Source of the DNA: Lysobacter silvisoli
Lineage (GTDB): Bacteria; Pseudomonadota; Gammaproteobacteria; Xanthomonadales; Xanthomonadaceae
Direction of reading: 5' to 3'
Length of the DNA: 64,000 nt
Assembly (NCBI RefSeq): GCF_003382365.1
Contig: NZ_QTSU01000005.1
Location: forward strand, 168,603-232,602
A model generated the notes under the pieces. It did not search any database. It was not told the DNA's origin and saw only the letters and a list, made by a program, of their open reading frames with translations. The translations under genes were made by a program, and so were the position numbers. Shown in pieces: positions 17,256 to 25,942 of the stretch. Each line of letters opens with the position of its first letter. Position 1 is the stretch's first letter.

Positions 17256-17648
17256 ATGCGCTTCCTGCGGTTCGTCATCCCGGAGCGCGACTCGCGCACC
17301 GGGATGCCGTATGGGCTGCTGACGATCGCCTACGACCGACTTCACTCGGGCGAACTGAGCTCCGACGTGGAAGCGCAGTTGAGGGAACACGTAGGCTGGC
17401 TGGAACGGAACCTGCCCATTCCGGACCGTTTCGCACGAAAGCGCAACGTATCCCACAAGAACACGCTCGGGCTTTCTTGGCTCAAGGCAGAAGCCACGCT
17501 GGCCGTAGGCCACATGCACGCGGTTGCTGGAATCCTGCGGACATATGGTTATCCGGTCGAAATGCTGGTGACCGCCCGTCCGGGCTATGTCGTATACGAG
17601 GACGACCAGCAGATCGTCGCCGAGCCTTTTCACGGCGAGCCCGCCTAA
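17256..17648 (+). CDS. Hypothetical protein between yqeY and dnaG
   Basis: A 130-residue protein I cannot assign to a named family. It starts MRFLRFVIPERDSRTGMPYG and contains an LREHVGWLERNLPIPDRFARKR segment, a HKNTLGLSWLKAEA segment and a C-terminal strand-rich part ending in an acidic stretch. No signal peptide or membrane segment. Its base composition is visibly less GC-biased than the flanking genes (for example ATGGTTATCCGGTCG near 17550), and it interrupts the usual yqeY-dnaG junction, so a horizontally acquired insert is possible. It fits tightly (6 bp after yqeY, 30 bp before dnaG) and is probably co-transcribed. Confidence 0.75.
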   Translation: MRFLRFVIPERDSRTGMPYGLLTIAYDRLHSGELSSDVEAQLREHVGWLERNLPIPDRFARKRNVSHKNTLGLSWLKAEATLAVGHMHAVAGILRTYGYPVEMLVTARPGYVVYEDDQQIVAEPFHGEPA

Positions 17649-17678
17649 TCCCCGGCGTCATGGCATCCTAGCCCTCCG

Positions 17679-19430
17679 ATGGCCCGCATCCCCGACGCCT
17701 TCATCGACGACCTCCTCGCGCGCACCGACATCGTCGAGGTGATCGGCACGCGCGTGCCGTTGAAGCGCCAGGGCAAGGAGTACTCGGCGCGCTGTCCGTT
17801 CCACGACGAGCGCTCGCCCTCGTTCACGGTCTCGCCGAACAAGCAGTTCTATCACTGCTTCGGCTGCGGCGCGCACGGCACTGCGATCAGCTTCCTGATG
17901 AACTACGACCGCCTGGAGTTCCTCGATGCGGTCGAGGAGTTGGCCAAGCGCGTGGGCGTGGAAGTGCCGCGCGACACCCGCCAGCGCAACGAGGATTCCG
18001 ACAGCCGCGATCTGTACGCCGCGGTCGAGGCGGCCGCGCGTTTCTTCCAGAAGCAGTACGGGCTCAGCGGCAAGGCTCAGGGCTACCTGGACAGCCGCGA
18101 GGTCAGCGCCGATATCCGCGAGCGCTTCCTCATCGGTTACGCGCCCGACGGCTTCAACGCCCTGCGCGACGCGCTGGGCACGGACGAGCGGCGGATGAAA
18201 CTGCTCGAACGCGCCGGCCTGTTTTCCAAGAACGACAGCGGCCGCGTCTACGACAAGTTCCGCGACCGGGTGATGTTCCCGATCCACGATCGCCGCGGCC
18301 GGGTCATCGCCTTCGGCGGCCGCGTGCTGGACAAGGAAGACGGCCCCAAGTACCTCAACTCGCCCGAGACCCAGCTGTTCCACAAGGGCCGCGAACTTTA
18401 CGGCCTGTGGCAGGTGCGCCAGGCGCACAACAAGATCCCGCGGCTGATCGTGGTCGAGGGCTACATGGACGTGGTCGCGCTGTTCCAGCACGGCGTGGAC
18501 ACCGCGGTGGCCACGCTGGGCACGGCGACCACGCCCGACCACGCCGAGCTGCTGTTCCGCAATGCCGCCGACGTGTACTTCTGCTTCGACGGCGACCGCG
18601 CCGGCCGCGGCGCGGCCTGGAAGGCGGTGGAATCGGTGCTGCCGCGCATGAAGGACGGCCGCCAGGCCTTCTTCCTGTTCCTGCCCGACGGCGAGGACCC
18701 GGATTCGCTGGTGCGCAAGGAAGGCGCCGCCGGCTTCGACGCGCGCCTGCGCGAGGCAGTGCCGCTGTCGCAGTTCCTGTTCGATTCGCTGGCCGCCGAC
18801 GTCAACCTGGGCACGCTGGAAGGCAAGGGCCGCCTGGCCGAGCGCGCCAAGCCGCTGCTGGCGCAGATTCCCGACGGCGCCTTCGCCGACCTGATGCGCC
18901 AGCGTTTGACCGAACTCACCGGCGTGGGCGCACGCGCGAGCACGCCCGACACCCACGTGCCCGCGCAGCGCGCGCGCAACGCGCCCACGCCCGGCCAGAA
19001 GCGCTCGCTGGTGCGCGCGGCGATCTCGCTGCTGTTGCAACAGCCGGCGCTGGCGCTGCAACTGCAGGCGCCCTACGCCTTCGTTGGCTTGCGCCAGCCC
19101 GGCGTATCGCTGTTGTGCGAACTGCTGGATCTGGTGCAGCAGCGTCCCGACATCGGCACCGGCTCGCTGTTGGAGCACTTCGCCGAACACGAGCAGATCG
19201 GCGCGCTGCAGAAGCTGGCCAGCGCCACCCTGCCCGGCGGCGAGGAAAACCTGCAGCGCGAGTTCCTGGACGCGGTGTCGCAGCTGGAAAAGCAGACCGT
19301 GCTGCAGCGGCTGGACGAGTTGCAGGCGCGGCAGCGCGAAGAGGGCGCGCTCAGCGATGCGGAGAAGCGCGAACTGCTGGCCCTGCTGCAGATGCGCGCG
19401 GGCTTGCACAAGGTGCCCAGCGCGAACTAG
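17679..19430 (+). CDS. dnaG: DNA primase
   Basis: A 583-residue DnaG that synthesises RNA primers at the replication fork. The CHC2 zinc finger (CPFHDERSPSF...FYHCFGCGAHG) lies at about residues 40-67. The RNA polymerase core contains FRDRVMFPIHDRRGRVIAFGGR, and the TOPRIM metal site follows with VVEGYMDVVALFQHG and CFDGDRAGRGAAWKA. The C-terminal helicase-binding domain is present (DnaB interaction). Complete. rpoD, often the next gene, is not found downstream; a repeat and a convergent dipeptidase-like gene follow instead. Confidence 0.97.
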   Translation: MARIPDAFIDDLLARTDIVEVIGTRVPLKRQGKEYSARCPFHDERSPSFTVSPNKQFYHCFGCGAHGTAISFLMNYDRLEFLDAVEELAKRVGVEVPRDTRQRNEDSDSRDLYAAVEAAARFFQKQYGLSGKAQGYLDSREVSADIRERFLIGYAPDGFNALRDALGTDERRMKLLERAGLFSKNDSGRVYDKFRDRVMFPIHDRRGRVIAFGGRVLDKEDGPKYLNSPETQLFHKGRELYGLWQVRQAHNKIPRLIVVEGYMDVVALFQHGVDTAVATLGTATTPDHAELLFRNAADVYFCFDGDRAGRGAAWKAVESVLPRMKDGRQAFFLFLPDGEDPDSLVRKEGAAGFDARLREAVPLSQFLFDSLAADVNLGTLEGKGRLAERAKPLLAQIPDGAFADLMRQRLTELTGVGARASTPDTHVPAQRARNAPTPGQKRSLVRAAISLLLQQPALALQLQAPYAFVGLRQPGVSLLCELLDLVQQRPDIGTGSLLEHFAEHEQIGALQKLASATLPGGEENLQREFLDAVSQLEKQTVLQRLDELQARQREEGALSDAEKRELLALLQMRAGLHKVPSAN

Positions 19431-19481
19431 CGCCGCTCAGCGGCAATGCGGCTGTCACCGCACCTAAACCGTTGCTTTTGC

Positions 19482-19578
19482 CCGTCTTCCCGCGAAGGCG
19501 GGAATCCAGAGCCGCGGTGTTCTGGTGTTATCTCAGCTTCCGTGCATGGATTCCCGCCTTCGCGGGAATGACGAGCGA
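19482..19578. repeat. Inverted repeat, GGATTCCCGC family (copy 2)
   Basis: Facing units: CTTCCCGCGAAGGCGGGAATCCA at the left end and TGGATTCCCGCCTTCGCGGGAA at the right end, then TGACGAGCG, about 97 bp in all. It is the same unit as the single copy at 6104-6140. It fills most of the gap between dnaG and the convergently transcribed M19-like gene. Confidence 0.82.
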
Positions 19579-19635
19579 GGCGTACGTGGACGCTCGGGAA
19601 AATATGGCGTCCACGCATCCCATACGGGCAACCCG

Positions 19636-20760
19636 TCAACCCCAGATTTCAGTCAACGCTCGTTTGAAATTGCCGCCCAACAACTTGGCGATGCGCGCAT
19701 CGCTGTGGCCGCGCGCCGACAGCAGGCCGGCCAGGGTCTCGAGGCGGCGCGGGTGGTTGAGGTCGGGCAGAATCAGGTAGACATCGTCGGCCTCGCCCGG
19801 TGCGGAGATGCCCAGCGCGCGGCGCTCGGCGATGACCTTGCGGTGCTCGCGCTTGTACTCGGCGGTGAGCTGCACCGCCGACACGGTGCCGTCGCTGCCG
19901 ATGCCCACGTGGTCTTCGCCGCAGACGTTGACCGCATGCTCCAGGTGCGCGATCAGGTCGGCCGCCATCGGCTGGCCCTTAACGCGCAGGAACGGCATCA
20001 GGTAGATGCCGACCACGCCGCCGCGCTGCGCCATCGCGCGCAGTTCCTCGTCGGTCTTGTTGCGCGGCAGCGCCGCCAGCGCCGCGCAGCCGCTATGGCT
20101 GACCAGCGCCGGCGACTTCGATGCCGCGAACGCGTCCAGCGCGGTGCGCCGACCGCTGTGCGACAGATCCACGGCGATGCGCTGCTCGTTCAAGGCCTCG
20201 ATGATCTTGCGCCCATAACGGCTCAGGCCGGCGTCGGCCGGTTCCAGGCAGCCGTCGCCGACCAGGTTGCGCAGGTTGTAGGTCAGCTGCACGCTGCGCA
20301 CGCCCAGGCGATGGAAGGTGGCGATACGGTCCGGGTCCTCGCCGATCGGCGTGGTGTCCTGGAAGCCATAGACCAGCGCGGTCTTGCGCTCGCGCTGGGC
20401 GCGGTCGAAGTCGGCGCCGTTGCGCGCGAGCAGCAAGTACTCCGGGCGTCGCGCGACCTCCTCGTTCCAACGGCTGATGTACTCGACCGTGTCCTCCAGA
20501 GCGTTGGCGTAGCGACCCACCGGCGCCACGGTGAGTTGCAACGCGCTCAAGCCGGAATCGCGCAGGTCGCCCAACTCCAGATCGGTGTAGGGCGAGTCGG
20601 GCTTGCGCCCCTCGCGGCCCAGTCCGCCGCAGGCGTCCATGGCGAAGGTATCGGCATACGGCGCCCAACCGGGCCTGCTTGCCGCCACCGCGCGCACCGG
20701 CCCACTGCCCGCCCATGCCGCCGCCATCGCCGTGCCGATCAGGAATCCGCGCCTGTCCAT
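19636..20760 (-). CDS. Tat-exported M19 membrane dipeptidase-like protein A
   Basis: A 374-residue amidohydrolase-fold protein of peptidase family M19 (renal dipeptidase). The N-terminus carries a twin-arginine signal (DRRGFLIGTAMAAAW) for folded export. The distal zinc ligands are present: VDLSHSGRRT, PALVSHSGCAAL and DHVGIGSDGTV. The usual N-terminal His-x-Asp (IDGHND type) is replaced by FAMDACGGL, and the bridging Glu motif is replaced by a glutamine (YGFQDTTPIGED). A normal binuclear site is therefore unlikely. A close paralogue lies immediately upstream (20799-21923); the two end in nearly the same 30 residues (SARGHSDARIAK.LGGNF). Substrate unknown. Confidence 0.88.
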   Translation of the reverse strand: MDRRGFLIGTAMAAAWAGSGPVRAVAASRPGWAPYADTFAMDACGGLGREGRKPDSPYTDLELGDLRDSGLSALQLTVAPVGRYANALEDTVEYISRWNEEVARRPEYLLLARNGADFDRAQRERKTALVYGFQDTTPIGEDPDRIATFHRLGVRSVQLTYNLRNLVGDGCLEPADAGLSRYGRKIIEALNEQRIAVDLSHSGRRTALDAFAASKSPALVSHSGCAALAALPRNKTDEELRAMAQRGGVVGIYLMPFLRVKGQPMAADLIAHLEHAVNVCGEDHVGIGSDGTVSAVQLTAEYKREHRKVIAERRALGISAPGEADDVYLILPDLNHPRRLETLAGLLSARGHSDARIAKLLGGNFKRALTEIWG

Positions 20761-20798
20761 CGTCCGCCCTCGCTGAGTTCGCCCCGGTTGCGCGCGGA

Positions 20799-21923
20799 TC
20801 AGCCCCAGACTTCGGTCATCACCCGCGCGAAGTTGCCGCCCAGGATCTTAGCGATACGCGCGTCCGAATGCCCGCGCGCCGACAGCAGCGCGGCCAGGGT
20901 GTCGAAGCGGTCGGCGGTGTTGAGGTCCGGCGGGAACAGCAGCAGGTTGGGATCGCGGTCCGGCTCGAAGATGCCGTCGGCGATCATCTGCTTGATCATC
21001 TCGGTGTTTTCCTTGCGGAACTCCGGCGTCAGCTCCACGGGGGTCAGGTTGAGATCGGTGCCGATGCCCACGTGGTCCTCGCCGCAGACCTTGATCGCAT
21101 GCTCGATGTGCGCGATCACGTCGGCCGAGGTCTGCTGTCCCTGCTTGCGGATATAGGGCCAGAAGATCATGCCGGCCACGCCGCCGCGGTCGGCCATGAG
21201 CTTGAGCTCGGCGTCGCCGACCATGCGCGGCACGTCCACCAGCGCGCGGCAGCCGGTGTGGCCGATCAGCACCGGCGCCTTGGAAGCCAGGATGCCTTCG
21301 CGGATCGTGCGCTGGCCGCCATGAGCCAGGTCCACCACCATCTTCTCGGCGTTGAGCCGTTCCACCACCTGGTGGCCGAACCTGCTCAGGCCGGCGTTGC
21401 CGGGCTCGGTGCAGCCGTCGCCGACCAGGTTGCGGCGGTTGTGGGTGAGCTGGATCACGCGCACGCCCTGCGCGCGGAACTGCGGAATGCGCTCGACGTC
21501 CTCGCCCAGCGGTTCGGCGCCCTGGAAGGTGAAGATCAAACCGACCTTGTTCTCGCGCTTGGCGCGGTGCAGGTCCTCGCCGTTGCGCACCAACAGCAGC
21601 GCATCGGGATAGCGCTCGATGGTCTGCCGCCACTCGTCGGTGCGCTGCTTGAACAGGTTATAGGCCTCGTCCGTGTACCAGAAGCGGCCGTAGGGCGCGG
21701 GGTTGGTCATGACCGCGCTGAGCCCGGACTCGCGCAGCGCCTTCAGTGCGACCGGCACGCCGGGATCGTCGGGCTTGAGGAAGACCAGTTCGGTGCCGCC
21801 CAGGGCATCGATGGCCACGGTGTCGCGGTACGGTTTCCAGCGCGGCGCCGCCGCCACCGCCGGTACGGCCGTGGCCAACGCGGCCAGTCCGGCCGCCCCC
21901 AGGAACTCACGTCGGTCGATCAT
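20799..21923 (-). CDS. Tat-exported M19 membrane dipeptidase-like protein B
   Basis: A 374-residue paralogue of the preceding entry. The twin-arginine signal is DRREFLGAAGLAALA. Conserved second-half ligands are VVDLAHGGQRT, PVLIGHTGCRAL and DHVGIGTDLNL. As in its neighbour, the first metal-binding motif (AIDALGGTE instead of IDGHNDL) and the bridging glutamate (FTFQGAEPLGED) are substituted. The conserved loss in both copies suggests a defined subfamily rather than decay. The start is ATG at 21923, after a purine-rich GGAGAGGGGGG stretch; 38 bp separate it from the next gene, so an operon is likely. Confidence 0.88.
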   Translation of the reverse strand: MIDRREFLGAAGLAALATAVPAVAAAPRWKPYRDTVAIDALGGTELVFLKPDDPGVPVALKALRESGLSAVMTNPAPYGRFWYTDEAYNLFKQRTDEWRQTIERYPDALLLVRNGEDLHRAKRENKVGLIFTFQGAEPLGEDVERIPQFRAQGVRVIQLTHNRRNLVGDGCTEPGNAGLSRFGHQVVERLNAEKMVVDLAHGGQRTIREGILASKAPVLIGHTGCRALVDVPRMVGDAELKLMADRGGVAGMIFWPYIRKQGQQTSADVIAHIEHAIKVCGEDHVGIGTDLNLTPVELTPEFRKENTEMIKQMIADGIFEPDRDPNLLLFPPDLNTADRFDTLAALLSARGHSDARIAKILGGNFARVMTEVWG

Positions 21924-22027
21924 GCCTGCCCCCCTCTCCGTGTGGACTGGGGCCGACTCTAGCGCAGGCCCCGCCCACGCACCGACCGATTCGGCGCACG
22001 GCAAGAACCGTTCGACCGGAACAAGTG

Positions 22028-22095
22028 GCTCAAGCTGCCCGCTTTTCTTCCCCCTTTGGAAAAGGAGGACCGAGTGGGATTTGCTTTTGCCTACC
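22028..22095. repeat. Partial GCAAATCCCCC-family repeat
   Basis: Contains CCCCCTTTGGAAAAGGAGG and GTGGGATTTGCTTTTGCC, the two recognisable ends of the element seen in fuller form at 23563-23815 and 54440-54558. It lies in the gap between the dipeptidase-like pair and the RidA gene. Confidence 0.7.
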
Positions 22096-22099
22096 CGCG

Positions 22100-22558
22100 C
22101 TAAGCCGCCGCGATCGCCTCGATCTCCAGCAACCACGCGCTGTCGTAGATATCCACGATCACCACCGTCAGCGCCGGCGCGTGGCGCAGACGGCCCAGCA
22201 CCTGCTGGCGCACCTCGCGCGCGGCGTCGCGATCCTCGCGGCGGGCCAGGGAGACCGTGGTCTTGACCAGGTGTTCGTAACCCAGCCCCGCCGCGCGCAG
22301 TTGCGCCCCGACGTTCTCCCAGGCCAACCGGCACTGCGCGCGGAAGTCCGCGGGCACCTCACCCTCGGCATCCGCCGGCACCTGGCCGCTGACGAACAGC
22401 AGGCGCTGCGGCGCGCGCACCTCGGCGGCTTGGGCGTAGGTTCCGTCGGCCGGCGCATAGCTGCGCCGCGCCGCAACAGGCGGCGACGGCGCAGGTGCGG
22501 CAATGGCCAGCGGCGCGAACAGGCTCAGACCGGCAGTGCAAAAGGCGCGACGGTGCAT
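22100..22558 (-). CDS. RidA family protein with signal peptide
   Basis: A 152-residue YjgF/YER057c/UK114 (Rid) protein. Classical RidA hydrolyses reactive enamine/imine intermediates from PLP enzymes in the cytosol. This copy starts MHRRAFCTAGLSLFAPLAIA, an export signal, so it should act in the periplasm. The Rid core is visible: APQRLLFVSGQVPAD, FRAQCRLAWENVGAQLRAAG, HLVKTTVSL and ALTVVIVDIYD. The arginine used by the active Rid subgroup to bind the carboxylate (usually RSxV.V near this point) is not clear, so an Rid2/Rid3-like role is possible. Confidence 0.87.
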   Translation of the reverse strand: MHRRAFCTAGLSLFAPLAIAAPAPSPPVAARRSYAPADGTYAQAAEVRAPQRLLFVSGQVPADAEGEVPADFRAQCRLAWENVGAQLRAAGLGYEHLVKTTVSLARREDRDAAREVRQQVLGRLRHAPALTVVIVDIYDSAWLLEIEAIAAA

Positions 22559-22589
22559 GGAGGCGGCTCCGGGGACGGGAAATCACTAT

Positions 22590-22615
22590 AACCGTTAAAA
22601 CTTGTTTTACCGGTT
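22590..22615. promoter_or_regulatory. 26-bp palindrome in the divergent ridA/PD40 intergenic region
   Basis: AACCGTTAAAAC (22590-22601) faces GTTTTACCGGTT (22604-22615) with one mismatch and a TT spacer. It stands out as AT-rich in a GC-rich background and lies between the start codons of two divergent genes (22558 and 22670), a classic position for a repressor/activator operator. The regulator is unknown. Confidence 0.55.
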
Positions 22616-22669
22616 TGGGCGCGCTAGCCTGCGCGGCATGGGCGGCCGTCGCCGCCGGAGCCGCCGACC

Positions 22670-23551
22670 ATGCGCCTGCCTCCCTACGCCGCCGCCTGTC
22701 TGCTGTGCGTGTTCGCCCTGCCCGCTTGCGGCGCCGACGCACCGGGTGCGCAACGCTGGACCCCGCCCGCGCTGTCCAGCGACCAGTACGAATCCTCGCC
22801 GACCTTCTCGCCCGACGGCCGCGAGCTCTACTTCATGCGCGCCGACCGCGCTTTCGGCCGCTACCGCGTGCTGATGTCGCGCTGCGAGCGCGGCAGCTGG
22901 AGCGCAGCGGTGCCGCCCTCGTTCGCCGGCCCGGCCCAAGCGCAGGAAGCCGATCCGTTTCTCAGCCACGATGGCCAGCGCCTGTACTACGTGTCCTCGC
23001 GCGGCAACGCCGATCCCGACGATCTGGACATCTGGCGCGTGCAGCGCGGCCGCGACGGTGCGTGGTCGGTGCCGCAGCGCCTGCCCGAGCCGGTGAACTC
23101 GCGCGCATCCGAATTGCTGCCGCGCGAAACCGCCGACGGCCGCCTGTACTTCGGCTCGGCCCGCCCCGGCGGCCCCGGCCTCACCGACATCTACCTGGCC
23201 ACACCGCACGGCGACGGCTGGGACGTGGCCCTGGTCGGTCCGCCGATCAGCACCGCCGAGCAGGAATACGAAGTGGAGGTCTCGCGCGACGGGCGCCAGC
23301 TGATCCTGGTGGGGCAGCGCGGCGACGGGCGTTCGCACTTGTACCGCTTCCAGCGCGAGGGCGAGGCCTGGGTCGCGCGCGGACGCGTGCCGGCGCGCGA
23401 GGACGTGTTCCAGGTCGGCCCGCTGCTATCGCCGCGCGGCGACAGGGTGCTGTTCGGGCAGGTCGCCGATACCCAGGATTCGGGCGAATTGTTCCTTGCC
23501 GATCTGGTGCCGGATCCGGATCGCCGCTGGCCGCCACGCTGCGCTGAGTAG
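22670..23551 (+). CDS. Secreted PD40/TolB-like beta-propeller protein
   Basis: A 293-residue exported protein with a lipoprotein-like leader (LLCVFALPACGAD; the cysteine at about residue 21 may be lipidated). At least four PD40 (WD40-like TolB) repeats follow: SSPTFSPDGRELYFMR, ADPFLSHDGQRLYYVSSR, LPRETADGRLYFGSAR and YEVEVSRDGRQLILVGQR, plus GPLLSPRGDRVLFGQV. Such propellers bind peptides or proteins in the periplasm. No catalytic motif was seen. Divergent from the ridA gene. Confidence 0.85.
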   Translation: MRLPPYAAACLLCVFALPACGADAPGAQRWTPPALSSDQYESSPTFSPDGRELYFMRADRAFGRYRVLMSRCERGSWSAAVPPSFAGPAQAQEADPFLSHDGQRLYYVSSRGNADPDDLDIWRVQRGRDGAWSVPQRLPEPVNSRASELLPRETADGRLYFGSARPGGPGLTDIYLATPHGDGWDVALVGPPISTAEQEYEVEVSRDGRQLILVGQRGDGRSHLYRFQREGEAWVARGRVPAREDVFQVGPLLSPRGDRVLFGQVADTQDSGELFLADLVPDPDRRWPPRCAE

Positions 23552-23562
23552 CGACGGCGACG

Positions 23563-23815
23563 GCGACGGCCACAGCAAAAGCAAAAGCAAATCCCCCGTC
23601 GTCCGCTGCGCGGACGCCCGCCCCCTTTGTCAAAGGGGGCAAATAGCGCCGTTGCCTGTCTTCCCTTCGGCAGAGAGCGCCAACAACTCAGTCGCTTGTC
23701 TTCCCCCTTTGAAAAAGGCTGAGAGCGTGCGCTTGCGAACCGCAGGTTCGCGCACGATCGAACGCCCAACAAGCTGTGCTTGCTGGGCCGGAGGATCGAG
23801 GGGGATTTGCTTTTA
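23563..23815. repeat. GCAAATCCCCC-family repeat cluster
   Basis: Begins with GCAAAAGCAAATCCCCC (about 23576-23592), continues with CCCCCTTTGTCAAAGGGGG (about 23620) and CCCCCTTTGAAAAAGG (about 23703), and ends with GAGGGGGATTTGCTTTTAG next to the stop codon of the heme O synthase gene. The two GCAAATCCCCC ends are inverted. It occupies almost the whole 261-bp convergent gap. It is a non-coding repeat and may be transcribed as an end hairpin for both genes. Confidence 0.8.
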
Positions 23816-24733
23816 GCCCACCGGCTGCAACTCGAACGCCGCCATCGGCTGCAGCAGCGGCTGCAACCAGTGGTCGACCAGGATGAACGCGAACAGGGCC
23901 ATCAGGTAGACGATGGAATAGTTGAACACCTTCATCGCGTACAGCTCGTCCGGCGGGTCCATCAGCTTCCAGGCGTAGCCCAGGAACACCAGGCCCAGCA
24001 CCAGCGCGCCGCCCAGGTAGAACAGGCCGCTCATGCCGGTGGCCCAGGGCAGCACGGTCACCACCACCAGCAGCACGGTGTAGAACAGGATCTGCCAGCG
24101 CGTGTACTGCACGCCGTGGGTGACCGGCAGCATCGGCACCATCGCGCGGGCGTAGTCCTCGCGGCGGAAGATCGCCAACGCCCAGAAGTGCGGCGGGGTC
24201 CAGACGAAGATGATCAGCACCAGAAGCAGCGCGTGCGGCTCCAAAGTGCCGGTGATCGATGCCCAGCCCAGCGCCGGCGGCGCGGCGCCGGCGATGCCGC
24301 CGATGACGATGTTCTGCGGCGTGGCGCGCTTGAGGTACACCGTGTAGACCACGGCGTAGCCGATCAGCGAGGCGAAGGTCAGCGCCGCGGTCAGGGGGTT
24401 CACCCACAGCACCAGGATGGTCATCGACAGCGCGGCCAGCGCCAGCGCGAACACCAGCGCCTGGGTCGGGGTGACTTGGCCGGCGACGATGGGGCGCCAG
24501 GAGGTGCGCGCCATCTTGGCGTCGATGCGCGAATCCAGCAGCTGGTTGATCGCCGCGGCGCTGGAGGCCGCGAGCCAGATGCCGAAGAAACCGAGCAGGC
24601 CGCGCCGCGTTTCCTCGGCGGTCGGCAAGCCGTCCACGGCCAGCAGCATGCCCACCAGCGCGGTGAACACGATCAGCGCGACCACGCGCGGCTTGGTCAG
24701 GTCCCAGTATTGGCGCAAGCGCAAGGTCGCCAT
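23813..24733 (-). CDS. cyoE: Heme O synthase (protoheme IX farnesyltransferase)
   Basis: A 306-residue UbiA-family membrane prenyltransferase that farnesylates heme B to heme O for aa3 oxidase. Motifs: [17 protein letters not shown] in the first segment, the aspartate-rich [20 protein letters not shown], and the second site [21 protein letters not shown] followed by [20 protein letters not shown]. About nine transmembrane helices. The ATG at 24733 is preferred because GGAG sits 8 nt upstream; a GTG at 24739, overlapping the ctaA stop, is possible. Coupled to ctaA. Confidence 0.95.
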   Translation of the reverse strand: MATLRLRQYWDLTKPRVVALIVFTALVGMLLAVDGLPTAEETRRGLLGFFGIWLAASSAAAINQLLDSRIDAKMARTSWRPIVAGQVTPTQALVFALALAALSMTILVLWVNPLTAALTFASLIGYAVVYTVYLKRATPQNIVIGGIAGAAPPALGWASITGTLEPHALLLVLIIFVWTPPHFWALAIFRREDYARAMVPMLPVTHGVQYTRWQILFYTVLLVVVTVLPWATGMSGLFYLGGALVLGLVFLGYAWKLMDPPDELYAMKVFNYSIVYLMALFAFILVDHWLQPLLQPMAAFELQPVG

Positions 24734-24735
24734 GC

Positions 24736-25884
24736 TCACGGCTCCGGGGTGCGCAGGCGCGCGAGCAGCGAGACCAGCACGAACAGCAGCAGCACCGCGC
24801 CGGCGTTATGCAGCACCGCCACGGTCAGCGGCAGGCTGAGCTTGACGTTGGCGATGCCCAGGCCGACCTGGGCCAGGGTCAGCAGCGCGAGCAGGCTACC
24901 CCAGCCGCGCATGCCGGGCGTGCGCAGCAGGCGCTGCGCCAGGAACAGCAGGTAGACGAAGACCACGCCGGCCATGATCCGGTGCGCGAGCTGGATGGCG
25001 ATGCGCGCCTCGCCGTCGAGGATGCCGCCTTCGTAGTCCACGCCGATGCCGCGCCACAGCACGAAGCCCTCGGCGAAGTCGTGGCGCGGCCACCACTGGC
25101 CCACGCAGGTTGGGAAATCGTTGCCGCAGGCCAGCGCGGCGTAGTTGGCGCTGGTCCAGCCGCCCAGCGCGATCTGCACGCCCAGCACGACCAGGCCGAC
25201 GATCAGCAGCTTGCGCACGATGGCCGCGTCGGCCAGGCGGATCGGCTGGTGAGTCGCGCGCCAAGCCATCCACAGCAGCAGCGAGAAGGTCAGCAGGCCG
25301 CCGAGCAGATGGCCCATGACCACGATCGGCTTGAGCAGCCAGGTCACGGTCCACATGCCCAGCAGGGCCTGGAACACGATCACCGCCAGGGTCAGCGCGG
25401 CCACGCGCGCCAGGTCGCTGTTGTTCCAGCGCAGCGCGGCGAACAGCAGCACGGCCTCGCCCAGCGCGGCCAGCACCGAGGCGGCGGCGTGCTGGCCCTT
25501 CATGTACAGCGGGATCGACACCGCCACCAACGCGGCGGCCGCGATCACCTGCGCCACGCCGTAGCTGCGCCGGCGCGCGGCCAGCAGCGCCAGGGTCAGG
25601 GTCAGCAAGCCGAGCAGGCCGGCGATCATGCGGTGGAACTGCTCGCGCCAGGCCTTGTGCACTTCCACCGGGCGGATCGCGGTGGCGGCGTGGTCGGCGG
25701 CCTCGTGCGCGGCGGTGGGCCACGCGGCGCGGCCGTAGCAGGTCGGCCAGTCCGGGCAGCTCAGACCGGCATTGGACAGGCGCACGAACGCGCCGAACAC
25801 GATCACGCACAGCGCGAGCGCGACCGCCAGCCAGGCGATGCGGTGGAAGTGGCGGTACCAGGTCGGTTTGAACGTCACGTTCAT
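24736..25884 (-). CDS. ctaA: Heme A synthase (COX15/CtaA)
   Basis: A 382-residue, eight-helix membrane protein that oxidises heme O to heme A. The heme-ligand histidine motifs are [14 protein letters not shown] and [10 protein letters not shown] in the first half and [13 protein letters not shown] plus [12 protein letters not shown] in the second, as expected for the internally duplicated fold. The periplasmic CPDWPTCYG and [13 protein letters not shown] loops hold the cysteine pairs typical of type-2 CtaA. The start is placed at ATG 25884 ([12 protein letters not shown]); a GTG nine codons upstream lacks support. Confidence 0.95.
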   Translation of the reverse strand: MNVTFKPTWYRHFHRIAWLAVALALCVIVFGAFVRLSNAGLSCPDWPTCYGRAAWPTAAHEAADHAATAIRPVEVHKAWREQFHRMIAGLLGLLTLTLALLAARRRSYGVAQVIAAAALVAVSIPLYMKGQHAAASVLAALGEAVLLFAALRWNNSDLARVAALTLAVIVFQALLGMWTVTWLLKPIVVMGHLLGGLLTFSLLLWMAWRATHQPIRLADAAIVRKLLIVGLVVLGVQIALGGWTSANYAALACGNDFPTCVGQWWPRHDFAEGFVLWRGIGVDYEGGILDGEARIAIQLAHRIMAGVVFVYLLFLAQRLLRTPGMRGWGSLLALLTLAQVGLGIANVKLSLPLTVAVLHNAGAVLLLFVLVSLLARLRTPEP

Positions 25885-25942
25885 TGCGGAACTCTTGCGG
25901 TGGGGACACACCCGCGGCGCGGACCTCGCGGCCCGCGCGCGG

